NCBI GenBank assembly: GCA_017399915.1
Contig: JAFQAS010000058.1
Location: 186,001 to 250,000 of the forward strand
Source: Muribaculaceae bacterium
Lineage (GTDB): Bacteria; Bacteroidota; Bacteroidia; Bacteroidales; Muribaculaceae
Direction: 5' to 3'
DNA length: 64,000 nt
Shown here: positions 8,180 to 17,442 of the stretch, one piece after another
Numbering within the stretch: the first letter of the stretch is position 1
Layout of the letters: each line of letters starts with the position of its first letter
Notes under the pieces: generated by a model
Database searches by the model: none
What the model was told of the DNA's origin: nothing
The model's input: the letters and a program-made list of their open reading frames with translations, nothing else
Program-made: the position numbers and the translations under genes

Positions 8180-9883
8180 TTAAGCGTTGTAGAAACTTAA
8201 TTGTTCGGGAGTGAAGTTTGCAATAAAATCAGCATGTTTAGCAACTTCTGCTTGAGCCATTTTATTGTAAATGTTAGCTGAAGCCACAAACGATTCATTC
8301 TTATTCGCATCAAGAAGGAGCAAATAACCCATCATGATGTTACCTGCCATTTCAACAAGGCGACGAGCTAAGAAGTCGGTATAAGCTTGGTTGTCTTTTA
8401 CTGAAAGAACTTTTTCAACTGCTTCGGCATATCGTGCAGTCATTGCAACGAGATTATCTTTCAATGGTTGAAGAGCAGCAGAGACTTCTTGCTCATTGTA
8501 AGAGTTAATTAATGACAAGTAAGAACCGGTAGTGACGTGGCGAATAGCTGCAACAACTTGTAATTGAGTTGTACCTTCATAGATTGAAGTGATGCGAGCA
8601 TCGCGATAAACGCGTTCACAAGCATAATCTTTCATGAAACCGGAACCGCCATGAACTTGGATACAGTCATATGCATTTTGGTTGCAATACTCACTCGCCA
8701 TACCTTTTACCATAGGAGTGCAAGCATCGGCAAGTTTGCTGTATTTTTTCATTTCTTGACGTTCTTCAGGAGTAAGAGAGCGTTCTTTTGCGATATCTTC
8801 ATATGCTTTATAAACGTCAACAAAACGAGCTGTTTCATAAAGTAAAGAGCGAGAAGCATCGAGTTTCGCTTTTATTACAGCGATAAGTTCTTGTACAGCT
8901 GGGAACTCGATAATAGCTTTGCCGAATTGACGACGATCTTTTGCATAAGCAAGAGCTTCACGATAGCATATTTCGCTGATACCTACTGACTGAGCGGCAA
9001 TACCAAGACGAGCTCCATTCATCAAGGCCATTACATATTTGATAAGACCAAGACGACGAGAACCACAAAGTTCAGCTTTTGCATTTTTATATGTCAATTC
9101 GCAAGTTGGAGACCCTTTGATACCCATCTTGTTTTCAATACGGCGTACGTTTACACCACCTTGGCGTTTGTCGTAGATAAACATAGACAAACCACGACCA
9201 TCTTTAGTCCCTTCTTCAGAACGAGCAAGAACCAAGTGAATATCACTATCGCCATTGGTGATAAAGCGTTTTACACCATTAAGCAACCATGTGCCGTCTT
9301 CTTGAGGAGTGGCTTTCAACATTACAGATTGGAGGTCAGAACCTGCGTCAGGCTCAGTTAAGTCCATAGACATTGTTTCTCCATTACATACACGAGTTAA
9401 GAAACGTTGTTTTTGGTCTTCGTCACCAAATTCATATAATGTTTCTGCACAATCTTGAAGTCCCCAGAGGTTTTCAAATCCAGCATCAGCACGGCTAACA
9501 ATATCAGCTGCCATGATGTATGGAGTGATAGGGAAGTTAAGCCCACCAAAACGGCGAGGCATAGCCATACCCATCAATCCGGCTTTGCGACATGCTTCAA
9601 GATTTACTTTTGTGCCATCGGCATAAATAACACGGCCATTTTCGACACGAGGACCTTGGTGGTCAACATCTTCAGCATTTTCTGCAACAATATTACCGCA
9701 AATATCGCCTACGATTTCTAACACTTTATCATAGTTATCCATAGCGTCCTCAAAGTCAAGAGGGGCATAGTCAAACTTTTCAGCTTCAGTGAAATTGCGT
9801 TCTTTAAGTTCAACGATTTTTTGCATCAAAGGGTGAGAAAGATGATGCTTTAAATCGGGATTATCTGTATAAAAATTAGCCAT
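8180..9883 (-). CDS. Acyl-CoA dehydrogenase (long form)
   Basis: 567-residue FAD enzyme that oxidises acyl-CoA to trans-2-enoyl-CoA and passes electrons to electron-transfer flavoprotein. The middle domain shows MSMDLTEPDAGSDLQ and the C-terminal helical domain shows DRRQFGKAI. The catalytic base is probably the Glu of SIYEGTTQLQ. It exceeds the classic 380-residue family by a C-terminal extension of about 130 residues, as in other Bacteroidales and proteobacterial long-form enzymes. The chain-length preference is unknown. Gene order etfB-etfA-acd with 20- and 9-bp gaps shows that the three are co-transcribed and work together. Confidence 0.92.
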   Translation of the reverse strand: MANFYTDNPDLKHHLSHPLMQKIVELKERNFTEAEKFDYAPLDFEDAMDNYDKVLEIVGDICGNIVAENAEDVDHQGPRVENGRVIYADGTKVNLEACRKAGLMGMAMPRRFGGLNFPITPYIMAADIVSRADAGFENLWGLQDCAETLYEFGDEDQKQRFLTRVCNGETMSMDLTEPDAGSDLQSVMLKATPQEDGTWLLNGVKRFITNGDSDIHLVLARSEEGTKDGRGLSMFIYDKRQGGVNVRRIENKMGIKGSPTCELTYKNAKAELCGSRRLGLIKYVMALMNGARLGIAAQSVGISEICYREALAYAKDRRQFGKAIIEFPAVQELIAVIKAKLDASRSLLYETARFVDVYKAYEDIAKERSLTPEERQEMKKYSKLADACTPMVKGMASEYCNQNAYDCIQVHGGSGFMKDYACERVYRDARITSIYEGTTQLQVVAAIRHVTTGSYLSLINSYNEQEVSAALQPLKDNLVAMTARYAEAVEKVLSVKDNQAYTDFLARRLVEMAGNIMMGYLLLLDANKNESFVASANIYNKMAQAEVAKHADFIANFTPEQLSFYNA

Positions 9884-9892
9884 AACAATCTT

Positions 9893-10924
9893 TTACTTAG
9901 AATTTTTCTTATAATACTTGATGAGCTTAGGCACAATGTCCTCAACATTTCCAGTGATAACATAATCAGCTATAGTGTTGATGGGAGCATTGGGGTCATT
10001 GTTAATTGAAATCACTATCGAACTTTCTTGCATACCGGCAATGTGTTGGATTTGTCCTGAGATACCGCATGCAATATATAATTTAGGACGCACGGTTACA
10101 CCTGTTTGACCAATTTGACGTTCGTGTTCAGAAACAAAACCAGCATCAACCGCTGCACGCGAAGCTCCAACTTCACCACCAAGAACGTTGGCTAAGTCAA
10201 ATAGCATATCAAAGTTTTCTTTACTTCCTACACCATAACCACCGGCAATGATGATAGGAGAGTTTTTGATATTAACTTTTGATTTTTCAATATGGCGATC
10301 AATGATTTCTACAACAAAGTCAGCATCTGATACATATTTGTTTGCATCAAGATTGATAACTTCACCTTTGTAGTTTGCATCGAATACTTCTTTCTTCATT
10401 ACGCCTTCACGCACTGTTGCCATTTGAGGACGGCAATCTGGGTTAACAATTGTTGCAACAATGTTACCACCAAAAGCAGGACGTATTTGATAAAGAAGAT
10501 TTTTATATTCTTTACCGGTTTTGGGGTCTTTGTGGTCGCCAATTTCAAGAGAAGTACAATCGGCAGTCAATCCACTATGAAGAGATGAAGAAACGCGTGG
10601 ACCAAGGTCGCGTCCAATACATGTTGCACCCATTAAACAGATTTGAGGTTCAATTTCCTTAAATAAATTGATTAAAACTGCAGCATGAGGATTTGATGTA
10701 TATGGATACAAGCGAGAATCTGCAACTTTATATACAGTGTCTACACCATAAGGGAATACTTGAGATTCTACGCCATCGAGTTTGTCCCCAACAATAAGAG
10801 CTTCTAATTTAACTCCGAGTTGAGTTGCAAGAACTTTACCTTTAGTTAATAATTCCAAGCTCACATCGGCTACTTTGCCGTCATCAAACTCGCAATATAC
10901 TATTAAGTTATTTTTTTCTGACAT
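9893..10924 (-). CDS. etfA: Electron transfer flavoprotein, alpha subunit
   Basis: 343 residues. The N-terminal alpha/beta domain is followed by the conserved FAD-binding C-terminal domain with IIAGGYGVGSKENF, VGASRAAVDAGF, GQTGVTVRPKLYIACGISGQIQHIAGM and NNDPNAPI. It forms a heterodimer with EtfB and carries electrons between the acyl-CoA dehydrogenase encoded 9 bp downstream and an oxidoreductase or the quinone pool. Whether the complex bifurcates electrons in this anaerobe cannot be decided from what I can see. Confidence 0.95.
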   Translation of the reverse strand: MSEKNNLIVYCEFDDGKVADVSLELLTKGKVLATQLGVKLEALIVGDKLDGVESQVFPYGVDTVYKVADSRLYPYTSNPHAAVLINLFKEIEPQICLMGATCIGRDLGPRVSSSLHSGLTADCTSLEIGDHKDPKTGKEYKNLLYQIRPAFGGNIVATIVNPDCRPQMATVREGVMKKEVFDANYKGEVINLDANKYVSDADFVVEIIDRHIEKSKVNIKNSPIIIAGGYGVGSKENFDMLFDLANVLGGEVGASRAAVDAGFVSEHERQIGQTGVTVRPKLYIACGISGQIQHIAGMQESSIVISINNDPNAPINTIADYVITGNVEDIVPKLIKYYKKNSK

Positions 10925-10944
10925 AATTTCTGATGATTTTAAAG

Positions 10945-11817
10945 TTAGCCAATAGTGTGATTTGCAATAAGTTCTTTGATGAGATCTTCTAATTGCTCAT
11001 CATTGTTTTCTAAGCAACGGCTTTCTTTTGCTGTAAATACAACATTTTCGATCGCTTTTACTTTAGTAGGAGAGCCTGCCAAACCTACTTGTGTTAGGTC
11101 AGCATCTACATATGCAGCACTCCATTCTTGAAGCGCGAGATATGGACGAGCATCAACAAGAGCTTTTTTGTCATCAGCAAGTTTTTCTTTTTCACTTGGT
11201 GATACTGCATATTTGTATTTCATAACACGTTGAGCATTGCGTGGACGGCATTCAGGAGCAGAGCCATTGACAGTTACAACGCATGGAAGAGGAGCTTTAA
11301 CGGTTTCCACACCTGCTTCAAGGCGACGTTTTACAACAACGTATCCATCTTTTAACTCAACAATTTCTTCAGCATAAGTAACTTGAGGAATGCCAAGCTT
11401 TTCAGCGATTTGAGGACCTACTTGTGCGGTATCTCCATCGATAGCTTGACGTCCACCAAGAATGATGTCATAATTGCCAAATTTCTTGACGGCTTGTGCA
11501 AGAGAATAAGATGTTGCCAATGTGTCGGCACCACCAAGTACACGGTCGGTTAAAACGATACCTGTATCGGCACCACGATAAATTGCTTCACGAATGATTT
11601 CAGATGCGCGAGGAAGACCCATTGTCAACAATGTTACAGTTGAACCGGGATTAGCGTCTTTTAAGCGTAGTGCTTGTTCAAGAGCATTTAAGTCTTCGGG
11701 GTTGAAGATGGCGGGCAATGCAGCACGATTGATAGTTCCATCTTCTTTCATTGCATCTTTACCCACATTACGAGTGTCGGGCACTTGCTTTGCGAGTACA
11801 ATGATGTTTAAACTCAT
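10945..11817 (-). CDS. etfB: Electron transfer flavoprotein, beta subunit
   Basis: 290 residues with the family core: an N-terminal VLAKQVPDTRNVGKD, a NPEDLNALEQALRL nucleotide-binding segment, RGADTGIVLTDR and the GGRQAIDGDTAQVGPQIAE loop. It is the first gene of the etfB-etfA-acd operon, 20 bp before etfA. A perfect promoter match is at 11872-11902. The protein binds AMP or a second flavin and partners EtfA. Confidence 0.95.
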   Translation of the reverse strand: MSLNIIVLAKQVPDTRNVGKDAMKEDGTINRAALPAIFNPEDLNALEQALRLKDANPGSTVTLLTMGLPRASEIIREAIYRGADTGIVLTDRVLGGADTLATSYSLAQAVKKFGNYDIILGGRQAIDGDTAQVGPQIAEKLGIPQVTYAEEIVELKDGYVVVKRRLEAGVETVKAPLPCVVTVNGSAPECRPRNAQRVMKYKYAVSPSEKEKLADDKKALVDARPYLALQEWSAAYVDADLTQVGLAGSPTKVKAIENVVFTAKESRCLENNDEQLEDLIKELIANHTIG

Positions 11818-11871
11818 ATTAAAAATATATTAGTAAATTATTTAAATTAATTCTTAAAAAATTTAAGATAA

Positions 11872-11902
11872 CAAAGATAGCAACTTGGTTTAAATTCTCA
11901 AA
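11872..11902 (-). promoter_or_regulatory. Promoter of the etfB-etfA-acd operon
   Basis: Reverse-strand TTTG (11902-11899), 19-bp spacer, TATCTTTG (11879-11872): a full match to the Bacteroidetes primary-sigma consensus. The start site would be near 11867, with a leader of about 50 nt. Confidence 0.8.
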
Positions 11903-11916
11903 ACAAAAATTGTCAA

Positions 11917-13323
11917 TTATTCATAACTTGACCCATCAAAACAATGTGTGCATATTTTGCACTTAGGCAAACCAATTGATGCGACTACATTTTCGATTGA
12001 ACTAAATTTGAGAGACGTAAGTTTTAGTCTTCGTCCGATTTCTTCGACCATAGCATTGTATTTGGGAGAGCCGGTTGTTGCATATTCGTCAAGATTTTTG
12101 TTAGGATCGCCACCTTCTAATTTTGCAATTACTTGACGGGTGATTAACTCCATGTCACTTTTTGATGAAGTGAAATTCAGGAATTTACATGGATATATCA
12201 ATGGAGGACAACTAATGCGAATATGCACTTCTTTGGCTCCGCAATCAAACATATCTTGCACATTATCACGCAATTGAGTGCCTCTAACAATGGAGTCGTC
12301 GCAAAAAATTACTTTTTTGTCTTTAAGAATTGAATTGTTAGAAATTAATTTCATTTTGGCAACCAATTCTCGACGCTCTTGTGAACTTGGGGTAAAGCTA
12401 CGTGGCCATGTAGGAGTATATTTCACAATGCCTCGTTGGTAGGGGACTCCTTTGCCATTAGCATAACCTAATGCCATACCAATACCAGAGTCGGGGATTG
12501 CACATACACAATCGACATCTATATCATCTTCTTTTCCCATGTTAACACCTGAATCGTAGCGCATTTGCTCAACGTTTCTTCCTTCGTATTCACACACAGG
12601 ATAACCATAGTATGTCCAAAGGAATGCGCATATTTGCATTTGCTCATTAGGTTTGCGTAGCTGACGATAACCCTCTGATGAAATCTCTATTATTTCACCA
12701 GGTCCCATTGTATGAGCAATAGAATATTCTAAATTGGGGAATGAACAAGATTCAGAAGTTACAGCATGAGCTCCTTCTTTTTCCCCGATTAGAATAGGAG
12801 TACGACCGAGTTTGTCGCGTGCAGCAATAATGCTGTTTTCAGTAAGAAGTAGCATTGAACATGATCCTTTTACGCGGTTGTATACATTTTCAATGCCGGA
12901 TACATAATCTTTGCCTTCGCTTATAAGGGCTGCGACCATTTCGGTGGGATTGATAATGTCGTAACTATGCTCACAAAAGTGGTGACCTTTTGCTAATAAT
13001 TCTTTTTCTAATTCAGAAATATTATTGATGCGTCCCACTGTAACAATGGCAAATTTGCCTAAATGACAATTTACGATAATCGGTTGGGCATCAGTGTCGC
13101 TAATGACACCAATCCCAACATTTCCTTCAAATTCGTCTAAGTCTTTTTCAAACTTTGTGCGAAAATAAGAATTCTCAATGTTGTGAATTGATCGGGTAAA
13201 AATCCCTTTATTACAAGTTGCAATTCCGGCACGTTTTGTACCCATGTGGGAATTGTAGTCAACTCCATAAAACAACTCGTTTACACATCGGTTGCGCTTG
13301 GCAACACCAAAAAAACCACCCAT
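11917..13323 (-). CDS. purF: Amidophosphoribosyltransferase-like protein lacking the catalytic cysteine
   Basis: 468 residues with the two-domain layout of PurF: an N-terminal Ntn-amidohydrolase fold and a C-terminal PRPP-binding phosphoribosyltransferase domain with VIFCDDSIVRGTQLRDNV (about residues 341-358). The invariant nucleophile Cys that should follow Met1 is replaced: the protein begins MGGFFGVAKRNRC. Glutamine hydrolysis by the standard mechanism should therefore be lost. It could use free ammonia, be regulatory, or have another substrate. The C-terminal CKICTHC resembles the cysteine region that binds an Fe-S cluster in Bacillus-type PurF. It lies 76 bp downstream of purL, supporting a purine context. 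Confidence 0.8.
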   Translation of the reverse strand: MGGFFGVAKRNRCVNELFYGVDYNSHMGTKRAGIATCNKGIFTRSIHNIENSYFRTKFEKDLDEFEGNVGIGVISDTDAQPIIVNCHLGKFAIVTVGRINNISELEKELLAKGHHFCEHSYDIINPTEMVAALISEGKDYVSGIENVYNRVKGSCSMLLLTENSIIAARDKLGRTPILIGEKEGAHAVTSESCSFPNLEYSIAHTMGPGEIIEISSEGYRQLRKPNEQMQICAFLWTYYGYPVCEYEGRNVEQMRYDSGVNMGKEDDIDVDCVCAIPDSGIGMALGYANGKGVPYQRGIVKYTPTWPRSFTPSSQERRELVAKMKLISNNSILKDKKVIFCDDSIVRGTQLRDNVQDMFDCGAKEVHIRISCPPLIYPCKFLNFTSSKSDMELITRQVIAKLEGGDPNKNLDEYATTGSPKYNAMVEEIGRRLKLTSLKFSSIENVVASIGLPKCKICTHCFDGSSYE

Positions 13324-13348
13324 TTTAATATATATGTTATAAATATAT

Positions 13349-13388
13349 CAGAGTGGAAAAATCAAGTTGTTTGATAATTTCCACTCTG
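13349..13388 (-). terminator. Hairpin in the purL-purF-like gap
   Basis: Perfect 11-bp arms (CAGAGTGGAAA at 13349-13359, complement at 13378-13388) with an 18-nt AT-rich loop, 12 bp past the purL stop codon. It probably ends or attenuates purL transcription before the PurF-like gene. Confidence 0.65.
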
Positions 13389-13399
13389 TAAATATAGTT

Positions 13400-16300
13400 T
13401 TATTTTGTTTTTTCTTCAATCCAACGGCGAGCATTGATAAATGCATCAATCCAAGGTGTTACTTCGTCTTTGCGTCGAGATTCGGGATAGTATGCACATT
13501 GCCATGGGAATATTGCACGTTCAAGGTGAGGCATCATTGCTAAGTGACGACCATCGGCCGATGCTATACCTGCTACCGAAGCGCGAGAACCATTGGGGTT
13601 GCCCGGATATGCAGCATAATTATATTTAGCTACAATATTATATTTGTCGAGCTTTTCAGGAAGGTTGAATTTACCTTCGCCATGAGCTACCCAAATACCG
13701 GTTTTCATTCCAGATAAAGAACCAAACATTACTGAATTATTCTCGGGGATTGTAACACCAAGATATTGTGACTCAAATTTGTGAGAGATATTATGCTCCA
13801 TCTTGGTGCGACGTTCGTGTTCCGGATTGATAAGGTTGAGTTCAATCATTAATTGACAACCATTACATATGCCCAAACTCAATGTGTCTTTGCGTGCATA
13901 GAAGTTGTCGAGCGCGCGTTTAGCATTTTCGTTCCACAAGAAGCCGCCTGCCCAACCTTTTGCCGAGCCAAGAACATCGGAATTCGAGAACCCGCCACAG
14001 AATACAATCATATTTACATCTTCGAGAGTTTCGCGACCGGTCATTAAGTCGGTCATGTGAACGTCTTTCACATCAAATCCGGCGAGGTAGAGTGAGTAGG
14101 CCATTTCGCGGTCACCATTAACACCTTTTTCACGGATAATGGCTGCTTTTATGCCACTCTTGTTATCACGACGCAATGCGATTCCACGAGATGCGAGTTT
14201 CCCATCAAATCCTTTGGGGAAACGATAACGAATAGGTTGCTTTTTATAGTTTTCAAAACGCATTGCTGCGCATTTTTCACCACTTTGAACTGCATCAAGC
14301 AAGTATGAAGAACGGAACCACACATCGCGTAGGTAATCAATGCCAAATAGATGTTCAGTACCTTCGTGATTAACTATGATAGCACGTTCAGCTTGAGGTT
14401 TGCCTATTTCGCAGAATTTTACGCCAGCTTCATTGAGAATGCTTTCTACGCGTTCGGTTTTAGCATCAGCTACTTGAATCACTAATGCGGGATTTTCGGC
14501 AAATAGTATCTTGACGAGGTCGTTTTCGCCAAATTGAGCAAACCCTTCAGTTGATACTGCTATACCTCCATTTACATTACCAAAAGTCATTTCGAGTAAT
14601 GCAGTGATTAAACCTCCTGCCGAAACATCGTGTGCAGCTAATAATGCACGATTTCGTACTAATTTTTGAACAGCATTAAATGCGGCTGCGAATTTGTCGG
14701 TGTCGGTAACGGTAGGTGCTTCTGCGCCAAGGCGATTGAGAGCTTGAGCAAGGGCAGAGCCTCCAAGTTTGAGGTTGTCGCTTGAGAAGTCTATATAATA
14801 TAATGTAGATTTCTTGTTTTGAAGAACTGGTGAAACAACTTTACGAATGTCGCTCACTTCGCCTGCTGCAGAAATAATTACAGTTCCGGGAGAATATACT
14901 TTGTCATTGCCATATTTTTGAGTCATTGACAAACTATCTTTTCCAGTGGGAATGTTTATGCCTAATTTGCAAGCAAATTCACTACAAGCTTCTACTGCAC
15001 GATAAAGAGCTGCGTCTTCACCTTCGTTTTTACATGGCCACATCCAGTTGGCACTGAGAGATATGCTCTTTAAACTTTTTGCCAATGGAGCCATTGATAT
15101 GTTGGTCAATGCTTCAGCAATAGCCATTACTGAACCTTTTGCAGAGTCAATAAGAGCTACTTGAGGAGCATGTCCGATAGATGTAGCGATACCGGCTTTA
15201 CCCTTATAGTCAAGAGCAACAACACCGCAGTCGCTTAATGGTAATTGAATTTCACCTTGACATTGTTGACGGGCGATTTTACCTGTTACCGAGCGGTCAA
15301 CTTTGTTAGTTAACCAGTCTTTACAAGCAACGGCTTCAAGACTTAATACATCTTTGATATATTCATCTATCTTAGTTTCGTCGGTTTCTACATCTTTATA
15401 TGTAGTGTTGATGGTTTTGTCGGTCATAATTGTTTTGGGTGAGTTGCCAAACATATCAGCCATACCCAAATCAATAGGTTTAACGCCATCTTTTTGTTCG
15501 AATACAAAACGGTCGTCGCCGGTAGTTTCTCCAACAACATAAAGAGGAGCACGCTCACGATCGGCAATGCGTTTTACATACTCGATATCTTTTTCTTCGA
15601 TAACCATACCCATGCGTTCTTGGCTTTCGTTACCAACTATTTCTTTAGATGATAATGTTTTGTCGCCAATCGGTAGAGCATCGATGTTGATTTTACCACC
15701 GGTAGCTTCAACTAATTCAGAGAGAGCGTTTAAGTGTCCGCCGGCACCATGGTCGTGAATTGAAACAATAGGATTGTTATCACTTTCGGCAAGAGCACGG
15801 ATCACGTTTGATACGCGTTTTTGCATTTCAGGGTTGGCGCGTTGTACGGCATTCAATTCAATTGAATTGTCATATTGTCCGGTTTCAACCGAAGAAACGG
15901 CTCCACCACCCATACCAATGCGATAGTTGTCACCACCCATCACTACAACTTTTTCACCAGGTTTTGGTTCACCTTTGATAGCATCTTTTTTAGCGGCAAA
16001 ACCAACACCACCGGCAAGCATAATCACTTTGTCATAAGCATATTGTTTGCCATTTTCGTCGTGCTCAAAAGTTAATAATGAACCACAAATAAGAGGTTGA
16101 CCGAATTTGTTTCCGAAGTCAGATGCACCATTTGAAGCCTTGATTAGAATGTCGCATGGAGTTTGGTATAACCACACACGAGGGTTCATCATCAATTCCC
16201 ATCGATGTTCTTCTGCCATACGAGGATATGAGGTCATATATACAGCAGTTCCTGCAATAGGCAGACTTGCCTTACCACCGCCAAGACGGTCACGGATTTC

Positions 16301-17101
16301 TCCACCGGTACCGGTTGATGCGCCATTAAATGGTTCAACAGTAGTGGGGAAGTTGTGAGTTTCAGCTTTTAATGAAATTACTGTATCTAAATCTTTTACT
16401 TCAAAATAGTCGGGTTGGTCGGGGTTGATAGGGTAGAATTGGTCAACTTTAGGACCTTTAACAAATGCTACATTATCTTTATATGCCGATACTAATCCGT
16501 TTGGATTTTCTTGAGATGTTTTTTTGATTAATTTAAATAGAGATAGTGGTTTTTCTTCACCATCAATCACAAAAGTGCCGTTAAAGATTTTGTGGCGACA
16601 ATGTTCTGAGTTTACTTGAGAGAACCCAAATACTTCACTGTCGGTTAATGGACGACCTAATTTAGCACTTAGGTCACGGAGATATTGTTCTTCATCTTCG
16701 CTCAAAGCGAGACCTTCGGCTTTGTTATATTCCGAGATGTCATCGATATAAACAATAGGGTCGGGTGTTTTAACGATTGTAAAGGTCTTGCTATTAAGTC
16801 CTTCATATACACGTTGTAACATTTTGTCGTGTTTAGGGTTTTCATCGCGTGACAACTCAAATTGCTCAATACGAGTAATTCCTTGAATACCCATATTTTG
16901 AGTTATTTCCACTGCGTTAGTACTCCAAGGAGTAATCATTTCCTTGCGAGGTCCTACATAACGCCCTTTTAACGATGTGCTTGAGAGGGGTTTCGCGCCA
17001 TCAAATAGCCATGAAAGTTTTTCTTTTTCAGCATCAGAAAACTTGTGGTCACTTTCAACGGCAAAAACTAAATTAGCGCCTTTTTTAAAGAAGATTACCA
17101 T
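13400..17101 (-). CDS. purL: Phosphoribosylformylglycinamidine synthase, single-chain
   Basis: 1,233-residue single-chain (large) FGAM synthase, which converts FGAR plus glutamine and ATP to FGAM in purine synthesis. Visible parts in order: a PurS-like N-terminal domain; a linker; two AIRS-type ATP domains with SEVFGFSQVNSEHCRHKIFNG and SLKAETHNFPTTVEPFNGASTGTGGE; and a C-terminal class-I glutamine amidotransferase domain with nucleophile LGICNGCQLM and the downstream MPHLERAIFPWQ His/Glu pair. It is full length. A TATCTTTG box lies at 17151-17158. Next on the strand is the PurF-like gene. Confidence 0.96.
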   Translation of the reverse strand: MVIFFKKGANLVFAVESDHKFSDAEKEKLSWLFDGAKPLSSTSLKGRYVGPRKEMITPWSTNAVEITQNMGIQGITRIEQFELSRDENPKHDKMLQRVYEGLNSKTFTIVKTPDPIVYIDDISEYNKAEGLALSEDEEQYLRDLSAKLGRPLTDSEVFGFSQVNSEHCRHKIFNGTFVIDGEEKPLSLFKLIKKTSQENPNGLVSAYKDNVAFVKGPKVDQFYPINPDQPDYFEVKDLDTVISLKAETHNFPTTVEPFNGASTGTGGEIRDRLGGGKASLPIAGTAVYMTSYPRMAEEHRWELMMNPRVWLYQTPCDILIKASNGASDFGNKFGQPLICGSLLTFEHDENGKQYAYDKVIMLAGGVGFAAKKDAIKGEPKPGEKVVVMGGDNYRIGMGGGAVSSVETGQYDNSIELNAVQRANPEMQKRVSNVIRALAESDNNPIVSIHDHGAGGHLNALSELVEATGGKINIDALPIGDKTLSSKEIVGNESQERMGMVIEEKDIEYVKRIADRERAPLYVVGETTGDDRFVFEQKDGVKPIDLGMADMFGNSPKTIMTDKTINTTYKDVETDETKIDEYIKDVLSLEAVACKDWLTNKVDRSVTGKIARQQCQGEIQLPLSDCGVVALDYKGKAGIATSIGHAPQVALIDSAKGSVMAIAEALTNISMAPLAKSLKSISLSANWMWPCKNEGEDAALYRAVEACSEFACKLGINIPTGKDSLSMTQKYGNDKVYSPGTVIISAAGEVSDIRKVVSPVLQNKKSTLYYIDFSSDNLKLGGSALAQALNRLGAEAPTVTDTDKFAAAFNAVQKLVRNRALLAAHDVSAGGLITALLEMTFGNVNGGIAVSTEGFAQFGENDLVKILFAENPALVIQVADAKTERVESILNEAGVKFCEIGKPQAERAIIVNHEGTEHLFGIDYLRDVWFRSSYLLDAVQSGEKCAAMRFENYKKQPIRYRFPKGFDGKLASRGIALRRDNKSGIKAAIIREKGVNGDREMAYSLYLAGFDVKDVHMTDLMTGRETLEDVNMIVFCGGFSNSDVLGSAKGWAGGFLWNENAKRALDNFYARKDTLSLGICNGCQLMIELNLINPEHERRTKMEHNISHKFESQYLGVTIPENNSVMFGSLSGMKTGIWVAHGEGKFNLPEKLDKYNIVAKYNYAAYPGNPNGSRASVAGIASADGRHLAMMPHLERAIFPWQCAYYPESRRKDEVTPWIDAFINARRWIEEKTK

Positions 17102-17150
17102 TCTCTATAAGTTTTTATTGTGATAGTATACTATTATTTCAATTAAGCTA

Positions 17151-17158
17151 CAAAGATA
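17151..17158 (-). promoter_or_regulatory. -7 element of the purL promoter
   Basis: Reverse-strand TATCTTTG. No good -33 TTTG at the right distance. The start site would be near 17146, about 45 nt before the ATG. Confidence 0.5.
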
Positions 17159-17363
17159 GTGTAATTAATCGATATTTTGAATTACTCAAATGATAATTTT
17201 TCAACAATAGACAATTTTCGAGTAAAATTTCGATGTACTTACTTAGATAAGATGATTTTTTATTATTTTTTCTGGTTTTGTGACAATTGGCATGGAATTT
17301 GTTGCCTTTTATATAAATTTTAATATTATTTATGTGAGAGAATCCTCTCAAACGTGATATAAA

Positions 17364-17395
17364 TTTGGTCATCATAAATAAAAAGATTAATTTTG
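17364..17395 (+). promoter_or_regulatory. Promoter of tig
   Basis: TTTG (17364-17367), 20-bp spacer, TAATTTTG (17388-17395). The start site is expected near 17400, giving a leader of about 43 nt. Confidence 0.75.
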
Positions 17396-17442
17396 CACTT
17401 TAATTGAAAAAATCAAAAATAAGAAAATATTTATAAATCATT

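Larger units (their letters stand above)
17102..17442. other. Intergenic region with divergent promoters of purL and tig
   Basis: 341 bases with no convincing gene. It holds the purL -7 element on the reverse strand and the tig promoter on the forward strand. The rest is AT-rich with no clear structure. Confidence 0.6.

Noticed and set aside
17148-17375. 75-codon reverse frame upstream of purL
   Set aside because: It covers the purL -7 box and lies in AT-rich intergenic DNA with no protein-like composition.
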